DNA of 64,000 nt from contig NZ_CP016782.1 in the NCBI RefSeq assembly GCF_002288365.1, positions 124,001-188,000 on the forward strand. The letters are read 5' to 3'. The stretch comes from Candidatus Planktophila limnetica (GTDB taxonomy: Bacteria > Actinomycetota > Actinomycetes > Nanopelagicales > Nanopelagicaceae). This document shows positions 53,913-64,000 of the stretch, in pieces. The stretch's first letter is position 1; each line of letters begins with the position of its first letter. A program made the position numbers and the translations under genes. Under the pieces are notes generated by a model, which did not search any database, was not told the DNA's origin, and saw only the letters and a program-made list of their open reading frames with translations.

Positions 53913-54488
53913 ATGGTTTGGTTAGTAATTGGACTCGGTAATCCGGGTCCAGAGTATGCAGCAACTCGCCACAACGTTGGCCAGATGGTTGTTGACGAGC
54001 TAGCCAAACGTTATAAAGTTAAATGGTCTTCACATAAATCACGCAATGATGTTGCTGCTTTCAAAATTGGTGTGGGCGAGAATGCACAATCAGTAATCAT
54101 TGCAAAATCAAAGAGTTATATGAATGAAACTGGTGGACCTGCAAAGGCGCTGGCATCTTTTTATAAAGTAGAACCTGATCACATAATCGCCTTACATGAT
54201 GAATTAGATATTGCGTATTCAACAATTCGCTCAAAACTAGCCGGTGGCGATAATGGTCACAATGGTCTGAAATCTATGACATCGGCTTTCGGTAGCGCTG
54301 ATTACTTCAGAGTCCGCTTAGGTATCGGTCGTCCTATGGGTTCACAAGATCCTGCAGACTTTGTCTTAAAGGCATTTTCTGTCGCTGAGAAAAAAACTCT
54401 GCCAGAATTTATAGATCGTGGATGTGATGTGGTTGAGTCCTTAATTACCAATGGCTTAGAAGAAACGCAATCACGCTTTAATAGCTAA
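53913..54488 (+). CDS. pth: peptidyl-tRNA hydrolase
   Basis: Recycles peptidyl-tRNA released from stalled ribosomes; 191 aa. The signature IGLGNPGPEYAATRHNVGQM (about 6-25) contains the catalytic His20. KSYMNETGGP near 70, LHDELD near 94 and GGDNGHNGLKSM near 110 complete the active site. It ends 3 bases before the convergent ppc stop. Confidence 0.96.
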   Translation: MVWLVIGLGNPGPEYAATRHNVGQMVVDELAKRYKVKWSSHKSRNDVAAFKIGVGENAQSVIIAKSKSYMNETGGPAKALASFYKVEPDHIIALHDELDIAYSTIRSKLAGGDNGHNGLKSMTSAFGSADYFRVRLGIGRPMGSQDPADFVLKAFSVAEKKTLPEFIDRGCDVVESLITNGLEETQSRFNS

Positions 54489-54491
54489 GAA

Positions 54492-57209
54492 TCAACCTGT
54501 ATTTCGAAGGCCTGCTGCGACGCCATTAATTGTTAACAAGAGAGCACGTTGCAACATGGGATCAACTTCACCATCATGATCGCGTACCCGCTCGAGCAAA
54601 TTGACCTGAAGTAGATGCAAAGGCGCAAGATAGGCATCGCGCACCTGAAGAGTACGGGCCAAAATCGGTTGATCTCCCAAGAGAGAGTCTTTCTTAGTTA
54701 CTTTAAGGATTTCTTCACAGGTTAATTTAAACTCTTCTGCGATTACATCTAAGAAGTGATGTAACTCTTTTGGAACAAGTGCTTGGACATAACGCTTTGC
54801 CATCTCTAAATCAGTCTTTGCTAAGGTCATCTCAACGTTGCTAATAAATGTGTGGAAGAAGTGCCAGTTGGCCAGCATCTCTTGAATAACATCTGATTTG
54901 CCCGCTTCACGTGCTGCTTTTAATCCGCTGCCAACGCCAAACCAACCAGGAACAATTTGGCGAGATTGAGTCCAACCAAATACCCACGGAATTGCGCGCA
55001 AACTATCTAATCCGCCGGCGGCATCAGGACGTCTTGATGGTCTAGAACCCAACATCATTTCACCGAGTTGTTCAACAGGAGTTGATGCATAGAAATAAGC
55101 CGGTAAATCTGGATGATCAATTAAGGAGCGGTAGCGAGTAAAAGAATTCTCACTGATCAGTTCCATGCATGAATTCCACTTATCCAAACTCTCTTGGCTT
55201 TGACGTGGTGCGCGGTTTAGAACTGTGGCTTCAAGGGATGCTGCAAGCATCAACTCAATGTTTTCGCGAGCAAGAGATGCCAAAGCGTACTTATCGCTAA
55301 TGACTTCGCCTTGTTCAGTCATTTTAATTTGTCCATCAATTGATCCCCATGGCAGAGCAACGAGTGCGTCATAGGTTGGACCACCACCGCGACCAACAGA
55401 GCCACCGCGACCATGAAATAGTCGTAACTTAACGCCGTGCTTGATTGCGACATCTCGCAACTTGCGTTGTGCTCTGTGAATTTCCCACTGGCTAGTTGCG
55501 ATACCCGCATCCTTATTTGAATCGGAATAACCCAACATAATTTCTTGTAGATTTCCACGAAGCTCTACGATCTTTCTGTATCCAGGATCACTCAGCAAAG
55601 TTTCCAGAATTTCACCTGACGCGCGCAATTCGGCAACAGTTTCAAGCAGTGGAGCAAAACCAATTACCGCTGTGTTTGCAGATAGATTTACAAGTCCGGT
55701 TTGTTTAGCTAAAACAACTGCGGCTAACAAATCATCAGAACCCTTCGTCATGGAAACTATGTACGTTTCAATGGATTCTGGTCCAAAGCGTTTAACGATT
55801 TCAAAGATAGCATTAAAAGTATCTAGGGTTTTTTGAGCACGTTCATCACACTTCCCAAAATCTAAGTTCTTTGATGACGCAAGCTCACTTGCAAGCACAG
55901 CGAAACGCTCTTGATGATTCTTGCTCTTATATGAATCACCCAATGCAAAAGCGAGTGTGTGGTGATGTGCATCAGAGTGCTCACGAACATCAAGAGTTGC
56001 ATGTGTAAGACCAAAGGCTGAAACCGTACGCATTGTTCGCTCAAGTAATCCAGTTGCCATAAGTTCTCCGCGATTTTCCAGTAATGAATCGCGCATCAAA
56101 GCAAGGTCTGCCAATAGTTCTGCGGTGCTGTTGTAATCGCGATGCGCAACGTGTGCGCCACCCGATGCATGACGATTACGAGTAAAACCAAGACGATGCA
56201 CAATTGCAGTTGCTTTCAAACGATATGGCTCTTGAACATTTAAGCGTTTAAAGCGCTCTTCAAACTCTGGAATATGTTTGAGATCTTCTTCCACGGAATC
56301 TAATAGCGCTTTGTTCACACCGGTGATGCGGGTTGAAACAGAGAGCATCTGACGCAATTCATCCATTGCTGCAATAGTTACTCGAATCGCATGACCAACT
56401 TGTAACAACATTGCAGACTCTGTAACCGAGGCGGTGATGTTTGGATTTCCATCACGGTCTCCACCGATCCAACTTCCGAATGAAAGTGGACGAGCATCGA
56501 GTGGTAGATCCACCCCAAGTCGTTTGATTTCATTCTTAAAATCACTAAGCACTTCAGGAATTGTTAATTTGAACAAATCATCGAGGTAATACAGCGCATT
56601 CATCGCTTCATCTAGTGGCTCTGGGCGCCCCACACGTAGTTCATCGGTTTGCCATAACACGTCGATAATTTCGGCTAATTGAGTACGTTGCGCAGGAGTA
56701 CTTGGTTCATCGAGAAGTTTTGCAACCCGGCCTAATTTGTTCAACAAAGAACGTCTGGCAGCTTCAGTTGGGTGAGCAGTAAATACTGGTCGCACCATTA
56801 ATTCATTAATCCAGCGCGTTACATCTTCTGTTGAAAATTCATGTCCGGCTAATTTGGCACTTTGCGCGGCAGCGATTTTATCTACTGCTTTTGCCATCCA
56901 AGATCCACCTTGTGCTCTGGCATCGGCTAGAACTCTTGCACGGTGAACTTGTTCTGCAACGTTAGCTAAATTGAAATATGTACTAAAGGCACGAACGAGT
57001 TGCACGGATTGATCTATAGATAAAGTTGATAAGAGTTCGTCTCCGCCACCATCTTTAACTGCCTTGCGAACTGCTTCTACTAATTCAAGTAAATCTTGTC
57101 CTTCTTGGCGAACGAGTGATTCACCTAGTAAGTCACCGAGTTTTCGAACATCGGCGCGCAAACCAGTGCCATCATTGCCGATGGCAGCTGCGTAATCTTG
57201 CATAGTCAC
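54492..57209 (-). CDS. ppc: phosphoenolpyruvate carboxylase
   Basis: Anaplerotic enzyme adding bicarbonate to PEP to make oxaloacetate; 905 aa. Catalytic motifs are VFTAHPTEAARRSLLNKLGR near 140 (partly quoted, with His), GSWIGGDRDGNPNI near 245, GYSDSNKDAGIATSQW near 555, and the mobile loop LFHGRGGSVGRGGGP near 590. The C-terminus ends RNTG, as in the family. The start is either GTG 57209 or ATG 57203 two codons on. It is inserted between pth and mfd, where mycobacteria have no ppc. Its bicarbonate may come from the carbonic anhydrase. Confidence 0.96.
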   Translation of the reverse strand: MTMQDYAAAIGNDGTGLRADVRKLGDLLGESLVRQEGQDLLELVEAVRKAVKDGGGDELLSTLSIDQSVQLVRAFSTYFNLANVAEQVHRARVLADARAQGGSWMAKAVDKIAAAQSAKLAGHEFSTEDVTRWINELMVRPVFTAHPTEAARRSLLNKLGRVAKLLDEPSTPAQRTQLAEIIDVLWQTDELRVGRPEPLDEAMNALYYLDDLFKLTIPEVLSDFKNEIKRLGVDLPLDARPLSFGSWIGGDRDGNPNITASVTESAMLLQVGHAIRVTIAAMDELRQMLSVSTRITGVNKALLDSVEEDLKHIPEFEERFKRLNVQEPYRLKATAIVHRLGFTRNRHASGGAHVAHRDYNSTAELLADLALMRDSLLENRGELMATGLLERTMRTVSAFGLTHATLDVREHSDAHHHTLAFALGDSYKSKNHQERFAVLASELASSKNLDFGKCDERAQKTLDTFNAIFEIVKRFGPESIETYIVSMTKGSDDLLAAVVLAKQTGLVNLSANTAVIGFAPLLETVAELRASGEILETLLSDPGYRKIVELRGNLQEIMLGYSDSNKDAGIATSQWEIHRAQRKLRDVAIKHGVKLRLFHGRGGSVGRGGGPTYDALVALPWGSIDGQIKMTEQGEVISDKYALASLARENIELMLAASLEATVLNRAPRQSQESLDKWNSCMELISENSFTRYRSLIDHPDLPAYFYASTPVEQLGEMMLGSRPSRRPDAAGGLDSLRAIPWVFGWTQSRQIVPGWFGVGSGLKAAREAGKSDVIQEMLANWHFFHTFISNVEMTLAKTDLEMAKRYVQALVPKELHHFLDVIAEEFKLTCEEILKVTKKDSLLGDQPILARTLQVRDAYLAPLHLLQVNLLERVRDHDGEVDPMLQRALLLTINGVAAGLRNTG

Positions 57210-57220
57210 TGGCTAATCAT

Positions 57221-57236
57221 GGCAGGTTCACCTGCC
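57221..57236. promoter_or_regulatory. perfect inverted repeat between ppc and mfd
   Basis: GGCAGG (57221-57226), TTCA, CCTGCC (57231-57236) lie 12 bases before the ppc start codon and 95 before mfd. It could be an operator or the stem of a leader hairpin for ppc. Its arm GGCAGG also occurs in the phoU/senX3 inverted repeat, but spacing differs. Function unknown. Confidence 0.4.
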
Positions 57237-57331
57237 TTAGACTTGCCCCATTAAGCCCCCTCCGGTTCCACGGAGTTGGGGCCTAAGGCGTTTTCTCAAT
57301 AGTTGATACGGCAATAGATAAGGAGGCACAA

Positions 57332-60300
57332 ATGAAACTTATCCGCGATGTTCTTGCAGCAGATGCGCATATCTGCGATGCACTTGAATCCAAAAAACGC
57401 ATCATTGCGCCGACTTCATTGCACCCATTTCTTGCATCAATTCGAGCAGCCGAGCGACCACTTTTAATTGTCACAAGCTCCAGCAGATCAAGTGAAGATT
57501 TAGTAAATGATCTCAGAGAATTACATGATGAAGTATTTGAATTTCCTGCCTGGGAAACTTTGCCACACGAGCGTTTAAGCCCTCGCAGTGACACTGTTGC
57601 ACAACGCATCGCAACCTTAATTAAACTCAAGGAAAACAAAGCCCACAATCCGATTGTCGTTACTCCAGTGCGCGGACTTATTCATCGAATAATCAATTCT
57701 CTAGCCCAAACACCAGTGCGCCAATTAGCAGTGGGCATGCAATGCGATCTCAAAGATCTGATTAATCATTTAGGAGAACTGGCATACCAACGCACTGATT
57801 TGGTCGAACGTCGTGGAGAATTTGCGGTCCGCGGTGGCATCGTTGATGTGTTCCTTCCATTAGCAAATCAACCCGTTCGTATTGATTTCTTTGGTGATGA
57901 AATAGAAGACATTAGTTTCTTCGATGTTGCAGGACAACGCACAACTGGTGTTGCTACTGACAGTATAAAAATATTGCCATGTCGCGAGTTGCTACTCACT
58001 CCTGCAGTGCAAGCCAAGGCACGAGCCTTGATCAACGATTTTCCACAGGCATCTGAAATATTGGAAAAGTTATCAGAGGGCATTGCATCAGAAGGAATGG
58101 AGTCATTCATTCCGCTCTTGGTTGATTCAACTGAAAGTATTTTAGATCGCATGCCATCGAATACCGAAATAATTTTTATAGATGAAGAAAGAATTAGATC
58201 TAGAGCCGCAGATCTTCTAGCTACGAATGAAGAGTTTTATTTGGCTTCATGGCTTAACGCTGCAAGCGGTGGTGTGACACCACTACACAGTGGCGATGGC
58301 ACATATATGCAGTGGGATGAGTTGAACGCAGAAATAGATAAAAACGGATTGCAACAACGAAGTTTTAACGTTTTCGGAAGTGATTTGGATAAAGAGTCAG
58401 TGTTCATAGAAGCACAAGCGATTGATCCTTTGCGAGGCAATACCGAGCGATTAGTAGATGAGTTTCGAAGCGCAGCAGATGCTGGGCAAACTTTAATTTT
58501 TGCAGCTCACGGTCATGGAATGCACGAGCGATATTCGAATCTTTTTAGAAGTGCTGAAATATCTGTTCGAGTTGTTACCTCCACAATTGCCTATGGTTTT
58601 AGCGTGCCATCTACACGGATTCTTTTCATTAGTGAGCGAGATTTATCTGGCAGCAAAGGTGCAATTAATAACACCGAAAAACTGCCATCAAAGCGTAAGA
58701 CTGCTATCGATCCACTGGAATTAAAAGCAGGCGATTTTGTTGTGCACGAACAACACGGCATTGGTAGATATATCGAATTAGTTTCAAGAAGTGTTGCAGG
58801 AGTAACTCGTGAATATCTGGTTCTTGAATACGCATCTGCCAAACGCGGGCAACCAGGAGATCGAATCTTTGTTCCCACAGATTCTCTCGAGCAAGTAAGT
58901 AAATATGTGGGTGGTGAAACTCCAACTGTTCACCGAATCGGAAGTGGTGAATGGCAAAAGGCTAAGGGTCGGGCGCGTAAAGCTGTGCGTCAAATTGCTG
59001 GAGAACTTATTCGTTTATATGCCGCTCGCACTTCTTCTCCTGGTTTTGCATTCTCACCTGACACGCCGTGGCAACGCGAACTAGAAGATTCCTTTGCATA
59101 TATCGAAACTCCAGATCAGCTCTCAACAATTAATGAAGTTAAAGCAGATATGGAACGTCCATACCCGATGGATCGAATTGTTTGTGGCGATGTGGGATAT
59201 GGAAAGACTGAGATTGCAATCCGCGCTGCATTTAAAGCTGTGCAAGATGGTAAGCAAGTTGCAGTTTTGGTTCCAACTACATTGCTTGTGCAGCAACATA
59301 CAAAGACATTCATCGAGCGATATTCCGGATTTCCAATCAAGGTCGCCGGACTATCTCGATTTAACACCGCAAAGGAGAGCAAAGAAATTTTGGCAGGTAT
59401 GGAAGCCGGAGCCCTTGATGTGGTTGTTGGCACCCATCGAATTCTTTCTAATGATGTGCGCTTTAAGGATTTAGGATTAGTCGTCGTCGATGAAGAACAA
59501 CGCTTTGGCGTTGAACAGAAAGAATCCCTTAAGAAACTGCGCACAACCGTGGATGTTTTAGCGATGTCCGCAACGCCAATTCCTCGAACCTTAGAGATGG
59601 CTGTTACAGGTATTCGTGAGATGTCCACGATTACAACTCCACCGGAAGAGCGCCATCCAATTTTGACTTACGTAGGAGCGCGCGATGATGCACAAATAAC
59701 CGCTGCAATCCATCGTGAGTTGTTGCGAGATGGTCAGATTTTTTATATTCACAATCGAGTTGAATCAATTGATCAAGCGGCACAAAAACTACAAACACTT
59801 GTACCTGAAGCACGTATTCGTATCGCGCACGGTCAGATGAGTGAAGGCGCACTTGAAGATGTGATTCTTGCTTTTTGGAATAGAGATTTCGATGTTTTGG
59901 TGTGTACGACAATTGTTGAAAGTGGTTTAGATATCGCAAATGCCAACACGTTGATTGTGGAACGTGCTGATCTCTTTGGGCTCTCTCAGCTTCATCAACT
60001 TCGTGGTCGTGTTGGTCGTGGACGCGAACGTGCTTACGCATACTTCCTATTTCCACCAGATCAACCATTAAGTGAGTTAGCACATGATCGACTTAAAACC
60101 ATTGCTGCCAACACCGAACTCGGTGCAGGTATGCGCGTTGCACTTAAGGACCTTGAAATTCGTGGAGCAGGAAATTTACTAGGTGGTGAACAATCAGGTC
60201 ACATTGCTGACGTTGGGTTTGATTTATACATGCGCATGGTTGGTGAAGCAGTACATGAGTACAAATCTGGAATAATTGAAACTTCAGAACCAAACCATGA

Positions 60301-60781
60301 ATGTAAAGTGGAATTGCCAATTAACGCTCATCTAGATGCTGCCTATGTAACGGGTGAGCGTTTGCGCTTAGATCTTTATCGTCGACTAGCAGATGTTCGA
60401 AACCGCGAAGATGTTGATGCGATAGAAGAAGAGTTGATGGATCGCTTCGGTGCACTTCCACAAGAAGCACAGACGCTTCTAGGTGTTGCCGCACTTCGTG
60501 CTTTTGCAAAGAGCATTTCATTGCGCGAAGTTGTTGCCCAAGGAAAATTTGTACGACTATCGCCCATAAGTTTGCCTGAATCGAAACAAATAACATTGGC
60601 TCGCTTGTATCCAGGATCACTCTATAAATCGGCATCATCAACGGTTTTAGTGGCTTTGCCCAAGAGCTCTGCGTGGAATCCGTCAGAAAGTACTGCTCCG
60701 ATAGTGGATACTTCTCTTCTGGCTTGGGTAACACAGGTAGTTACCGAATTGGCACCAACGTCGAAAGGCAGTTCATCGTGA
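57332..60781 (+). CDS. mfd: transcription-repair coupling factor Mfd
   Basis: Removes stalled RNA polymerase and recruits UvrA; 1149 aa, full length. UvrB-like N-terminal domains (1 to about 440), the RNAP-interaction domain at GDFVVHEQHGIGRYIEL (about 467-483), and the RecG-like translocase with Walker A GDVGYGKTEIAIRAAF near 622, DEEQ box VVVDEEQRFGVEQ near 718 and LRGRVGRGRERAYAYF near 890. The ATG at 57332 follows AAGGAGG. The stop overlaps the lipoprotein gene by 4 bases. Confidence 0.97.
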   Translation: MKLIRDVLAADAHICDALESKKRIIAPTSLHPFLASIRAAERPLLIVTSSSRSSEDLVNDLRELHDEVFEFPAWETLPHERLSPRSDTVAQRIATLIKLKENKAHNPIVVTPVRGLIHRIINSLAQTPVRQLAVGMQCDLKDLINHLGELAYQRTDLVERRGEFAVRGGIVDVFLPLANQPVRIDFFGDEIEDISFFDVAGQRTTGVATDSIKILPCRELLLTPAVQAKARALINDFPQASEILEKLSEGIASEGMESFIPLLVDSTESILDRMPSNTEIIFIDEERIRSRAADLLATNEEFYLASWLNAASGGVTPLHSGDGTYMQWDELNAEIDKNGLQQRSFNVFGSDLDKESVFIEAQAIDPLRGNTERLVDEFRSAADAGQTLIFAAHGHGMHERYSNLFRSAEISVRVVTSTIAYGFSVPSTRILFISERDLSGSKGAINNTEKLPSKRKTAIDPLELKAGDFVVHEQHGIGRYIELVSRSVAGVTREYLVLEYASAKRGQPGDRIFVPTDSLEQVSKYVGGETPTVHRIGSGEWQKAKGRARKAVRQIAGELIRLYAARTSSPGFAFSPDTPWQRELEDSFAYIETPDQLSTINEVKADMERPYPMDRIVCGDVGYGKTEIAIRAAFKAVQDGKQVAVLVPTTLLVQQHTKTFIERYSGFPIKVAGLSRFNTAKESKEILAGMEAGALDVVVGTHRILSNDVRFKDLGLVVVDEEQRFGVEQKESLKKLRTTVDVLAMSATPIPRTLEMAVTGIREMSTITTPPEERHPILTYVGARDDAQITAAIHRELLRDGQIFYIHNRVESIDQAAQKLQTLVPEARIRIAHGQMSEGALEDVILAFWNRDFDVLVCTTIVESGLDIANANTLIVERADLFGLSQLHQLRGRVGRGRERAYAYFLFPPDQPLSELAHDRLKTIAANTELGAGMRVALKDLEIRGAGNLLGGEQSGHIADVGFDLYMRMVGEAVHEYKSGIIETSEPNHECKVELPINAHLDAAYVTGERLRLDLYRRLADVRNREDVDAIEEELMDRFGALPQEAQTLLGVAALRAFAKSISLREVVAQGKFVRLSPISLPESKQITLARLYPGSLYKSASSTVLVALPKSSAWNPSESTAPIVDTSLLAWVTQVVTELAPTSKGSSS

Positions 60782-61383
60782 AAAAAGTTATTTCAATTGC
60801 GGCAGTTTCAGCAGCTCTATTGCTCACTGGTTGTTCGCAAGTTAGTTCAGCTGCCACCGTTGGATCAATCAAAATTGCTCAGGCAACTGTTCAAACGAGC
60901 ATCGATGACATTATGGCTGAACGAGATACGGTCGACACCTCACAAATGCAATTGGCAACCGGGGAAGAACTTAACCGTGCACAAATGCGCTTTCATATTC
61001 TGACTGAGTTATTAATCGAAATAGGAACAAAAGTTAAAATAACTGTTTCTAAGGCAGAGATTGATACACGTCGTGCAAGCATTACAGAACAAGTCGGCGG
61101 ACCAACAGGATTACCAGCTGCCCTTGTGGGTGCTGGAATTGCTGCAAAAGATTTTGATCAATACTTGCAAGGCATCATCATTGCTGAAAAATTAGGTCAA
61201 GCGTTGCAGGCAACAGGTGTAGCTGAAGATCAAATTGGTGCAGCTATTCAAAAATTAGTGGTTGATACAGCCAATGAGAAAAAAGTAACAGTTAATCCAC
61301 GCTTCGGAGTCTGGGATTCTGCAACTGCAGATGTTGTACCTGCTGATTCAGCAGGATCTGCTGTCACTCCTTCTAACAAGTAA
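60778..61383 (+). CDS. SurA-like (peptidyl-prolyl isomerase-related) lipoprotein
   Basis: 201 aa from GTG 60778, which overlaps the mfd stop (GTGA). The signal peptide VKKVISIAAVSAALLLTGCS has the lipobox LTGC with Cys near 19. A SurA-N-like helical region (about 30-170, e.g. RAQMRFHILTELLIEIG) follows; no parvulin PPIase domain is visible, so it is probably a chaperone only. The tail is Ala/Ser-rich. It sits between mfd and mazG as in Streptomyces. A long ORF starting inside mfd is not the real start. Confidence 0.82.
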   Translation: MKKVISIAAVSAALLLTGCSQVSSAATVGSIKIAQATVQTSIDDIMAERDTVDTSQMQLATGEELNRAQMRFHILTELLIEIGTKVKITVSKAEIDTRRASITEQVGGPTGLPAALVGAGIAAKDFDQYLQGIIIAEKLGQALQATGVAEDQIGAAIQKLVVDTANEKKVTVNPRFGVWDSATADVVPADSAGSAVTPSNK

Positions 61384-61400
61384 AAATCCGCGGTGACGGT

Positions 61401-62045
61401 ATGAGCACTTCATACTTGCAACGTTTAGTTGAGGTGATGGATCAACTGCGTTCACCTGGTGGTTGCCCTTGGGATGCAGAGCAGACTCATGAGTCATTGA
61501 TCAAGTACCTACTTGAAGAGTCCTATGAATTCATTGACACTGTCGCTGAATCAGATCGCAGTGGAATGCGCGAGGAACTTGGCGATGTTTTGTTACAGGT
61601 TTACTTCCACTCTCGCATCGCACAAGATCATCCAACCGATCCATTTTCTATCGAAGATGTGGCGAAGGTAATTACTGAAAAACTCATCAGCAGACACCCA
61701 CATGTCTTTGGAGATACAAAAGTAAGTGGCAGCGATGAAGTAGTTGCGAATTGGGAAGAGATAAAAGCGGCGGAAAAGGGGCGCACATCTGCATTAGATG
61801 GGGTTGCAATCTCACAACCTGCTCTGTCCTTAATCAATAAGTTGCTCTATCGCGCAGAAAAATATGGCGTAGAAATAGACATGCCAACCTATCCTGAGAG
61901 TTTGCCGGCAACTTCTGAATCTGTTGGCAGTGCACTTCTTGCAGTAATTTCATGGGCGCACAAGAACGGAATAGATCCTGAAGATGCGCTACGTATGCAG
62001 AGCAAGCAAATAATGCGTGAGATTGCGCAGCAAGAGGCGCGGTAG
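61401..62045 (+). CDS. mazG: MazG-family nucleoside triphosphate pyrophosphohydrolase
   Basis: Hydrolyses (d)NTPs to monophosphates as a house-cleaning enzyme; 214 aa. The start LQRLVEVMDQLRSPGGCPWD near residue 5 is typical, and the metal-binding EESYEFIDTV near 39 with EELGDVLLQVYFHS near 58 carry the acidic ligands. RHPHVFGDTKVSGSDEVVANWEEIK near 95 (over 20 residues, quoted in part as VANWEEIKAAEK) follows. It is shorter than E. coli MazG (one domain plus a C-terminal helical part). Confidence 0.92.
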   Translation: MSTSYLQRLVEVMDQLRSPGGCPWDAEQTHESLIKYLLEESYEFIDTVAESDRSGMREELGDVLLQVYFHSRIAQDHPTDPFSIEDVAKVITEKLISRHPHVFGDTKVSGSDEVVANWEEIKAAEKGRTSALDGVAISQPALSLINKLLYRAEKYGVEIDMPTYPESLPATSESVGSALLAVISWAHKNGIDPEDALRMQSKQIMREIAQQEAR

Positions 62046-62083
62046 GATTAGGCATTGCAACAACGAATTTAGAGGAGAATTAA

Positions 62084-63361
<1,278 letters not shown>

Positions 63362-63772
63362 GTGATGGCACGACGTCGTCGATTAAATTTTAATAAACGA
63401 CGCGGTAATAGTCGTGTGCTAACTCTTGCAACCATTCTTTTTTTGATGGCTTTAACTATTGCGCCACCAATAAAGCATTACTTCACTCAACGCGCTCAAA
63501 TAAGTGCGCTTAAATCACAAGTTGAAAGTAACAATGAAGCACTCGAGCAGGCGCGCAAAGAGTTATTAATGTGGAGAGATCCCGAATATGTTAAATCTCA
63601 GGCACGTGAACGTCTGCACTTTGTCCTACCCGGTGAGCGTCAATACATTGTTACTGATTCAGCGGGACAGTACACAGAAGAAAGTGGCACAACCGTTGCA
63701 AGCAAGATTCCAGATGGACAACCTTGGTATGCGCGAATGATTGCATCGATTACGGAAACTCGAAATCAGTGA
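63362..63772 (+). CDS. FtsB/DivIC-like septum protein
   Basis: 136-aa single-pass protein: a basic cytosolic N-terminus (ARRRRLNFNKRRGNSR), one membrane segment (about 19-35, VLTLATILFLMALTIAP), then an extracytoplasmic coiled coil (about 40-75, ISALKSQVESNNEALEQARKE). FtsB-type motif WRDPEYVKSQARERLHFVLPGE lies near 72-93 (quoted in part as WRDPEYVKSQARERL). It would join FtsL and FtsQ in the divisome. The start is either GTG 63362, directly after the eno stop, or ATG 63365. It overlaps the DUF501 gene by 4 bases. Confidence 0.88.
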   Translation: MMARRRRLNFNKRRGNSRVLTLATILFLMALTIAPPIKHYFTQRAQISALKSQVESNNEALEQARKELLMWRDPEYVKSQARERLHFVLPGERQYIVTDSAGQYTEESGTTVASKIPDGQPWYARMIASITETRNQ

Positions 63773-64000
63773 AAGATGTTCAATCCCGCGATCTTGATTG
63801 CATCCAATTTCAATTAGGTCGCACTCCAAGAGATGTGCATGCAATTGGTTACAGGTGTCCATGTTCAATGCCAGCAGTTGTGCAGACGCCTCCGCGACTC
63901 AGTGATGGCACACCATTTCCAACTTTCTACTATGCAACGTGTCCACGACTTACCGGTGCAATCTCTACTCTTGAATCATCAGGATTAATGGCAGAGATGA
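63769..64000 (+). CDS. DUF501 family protein, 3' end beyond window
   Basis: A GTG start overlapping the ftsB-like stop (GTGA) opens a frame that runs off the window; 77 codons are visible. It reads MKDVQSRDLDCIQFQLGRTP, then VHAIGYRCPCSMPAVVQTPP and TPFPTFYYATCPRLTGAIST, which fits the actinobacterial DUF501 family. The CPC motif near residue 33 and a later Cys in TCPRL may bind a metal. The order eno-ftsB-DUF501(-ppx) is conserved in M. tuberculosis (Rv1023-Rv1026). Function unknown. Confidence 0.85.
   Translation, partial: MKDVQSRDLDCIQFQLGRTPRDVHAIGYRCPCSMPAVVQTPPRLSDGTPFPTFYYATCPRLTGAISTLESSGLMAEM

Noticed and set aside
59116-59628. 170-aa minus-strand frame inside mfd
   Set aside because: Mirror of the conserved translocase region of mfd, without family similarity.
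60673-60777. Upstream extension of the SurA-like lipoprotein into mfd
   Set aside because: The GTG at 60778 starts a proper lipoprotein signal peptide and overlaps the mfd stop by four bases, so the longer reading is not needed.

Overview
The window looks like a chromosomal segment of a streamlined freshwater actinobacterium of the acI type (Nanopelagicales: Planktophila/Nanopelagicus and relatives). The grounds are an actinorhodopsin gene, a moderate-to-low GC content by eye, very tight gene packing with many 1-8 bp overlaps, actinobacterial marker genes (CarD, SepX/GlpR, DUF3263, DUF3027, DUF2530, DUF501) and no insertion sequences, prophage or CRISPR. There is no gene-free stretch over 300 bases. 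Gene-order comparisons with Mycobacterium tuberculosis below are from memory, and the lineage is inferred.

Layout. 1-3.6 kb: phosphoglycerate mutase, PhoU, and the SenX3-RegX3 phosphate-sensing pair, the kinase apparently without a membrane anchor. 3.1-8.6 kb: LpqE-like lipoprotein, CarD, a fused IspDF, CysS, an rRNA 2'-O-methyltransferase and an SGNH hydrolase. 8.7-12.6 kb: polyphosphate and nucleotide hygiene genes (ppk, mutT1-like, ppx). 12.6-19.7 kb: tRNA-Thr, a small membrane protein, actinorhodopsin with a strongly structured 5' region, beta-carbonic anhydrase, a type II NADH dehydrogenase, an NAD-binding/SRPBCC fusion, a PLP decarboxylase and DUF3263. 19.7-27.1 kb: CIRCE-controlled groEL without groES, then a block resembling the M. 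tuberculosis cspB-serC-citA neighbourhood. 27.1-36.7 kb: a more variable stretch with photolyase, a membrane GGDEF protein, an SDR, a sugar kinase, a ChoD-like GMC oxidoreductase, a saccharopine dehydrogenase-like enzyme, tRNA-Arg and an MMPL transporter.

36.8-64 kb is close to colinear with the M. tuberculosis Rv0991-Rv1025 region: FmdB, a CopC/CopD-CtaG/acyl-CoA dehydrogenase insert, 5-FCL, a MoeA-derived protein, RimJ, SepX/GlpR, Pmt, RsmI, MetG, TatD, KsgA, IspE, MarR, tRNA-Gln, GlmU, Prs, L25, Pth, PEP carboxylase, Mfd, a SurA-like lipoprotein, MazG, enolase, an FtsB-like protein and DUF501. galU and rpfB, which I expect in this order, are absent.

How the genes work together. Most are housekeeping: translation, isoprenoid precursors (IspD, IspF, IspE), cell wall (GlmU, Pmt), central carbon (Gpm, Eno, Ppc, citrate synthase) and DNA repair (Mfd, photolyase). 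Two groupings stand out. One is a light-driven proton pump placed head-to-head with carbonic anhydrase in a genome that also carries PEP carboxylase. The other is a MoeA descendant that has lost domain II and its active-site motifs but sits beside SepX/GlpR. I read the second as a divisome pair (Glp/GlpR) reduced to its cell-division role, and it is the most interesting item here.
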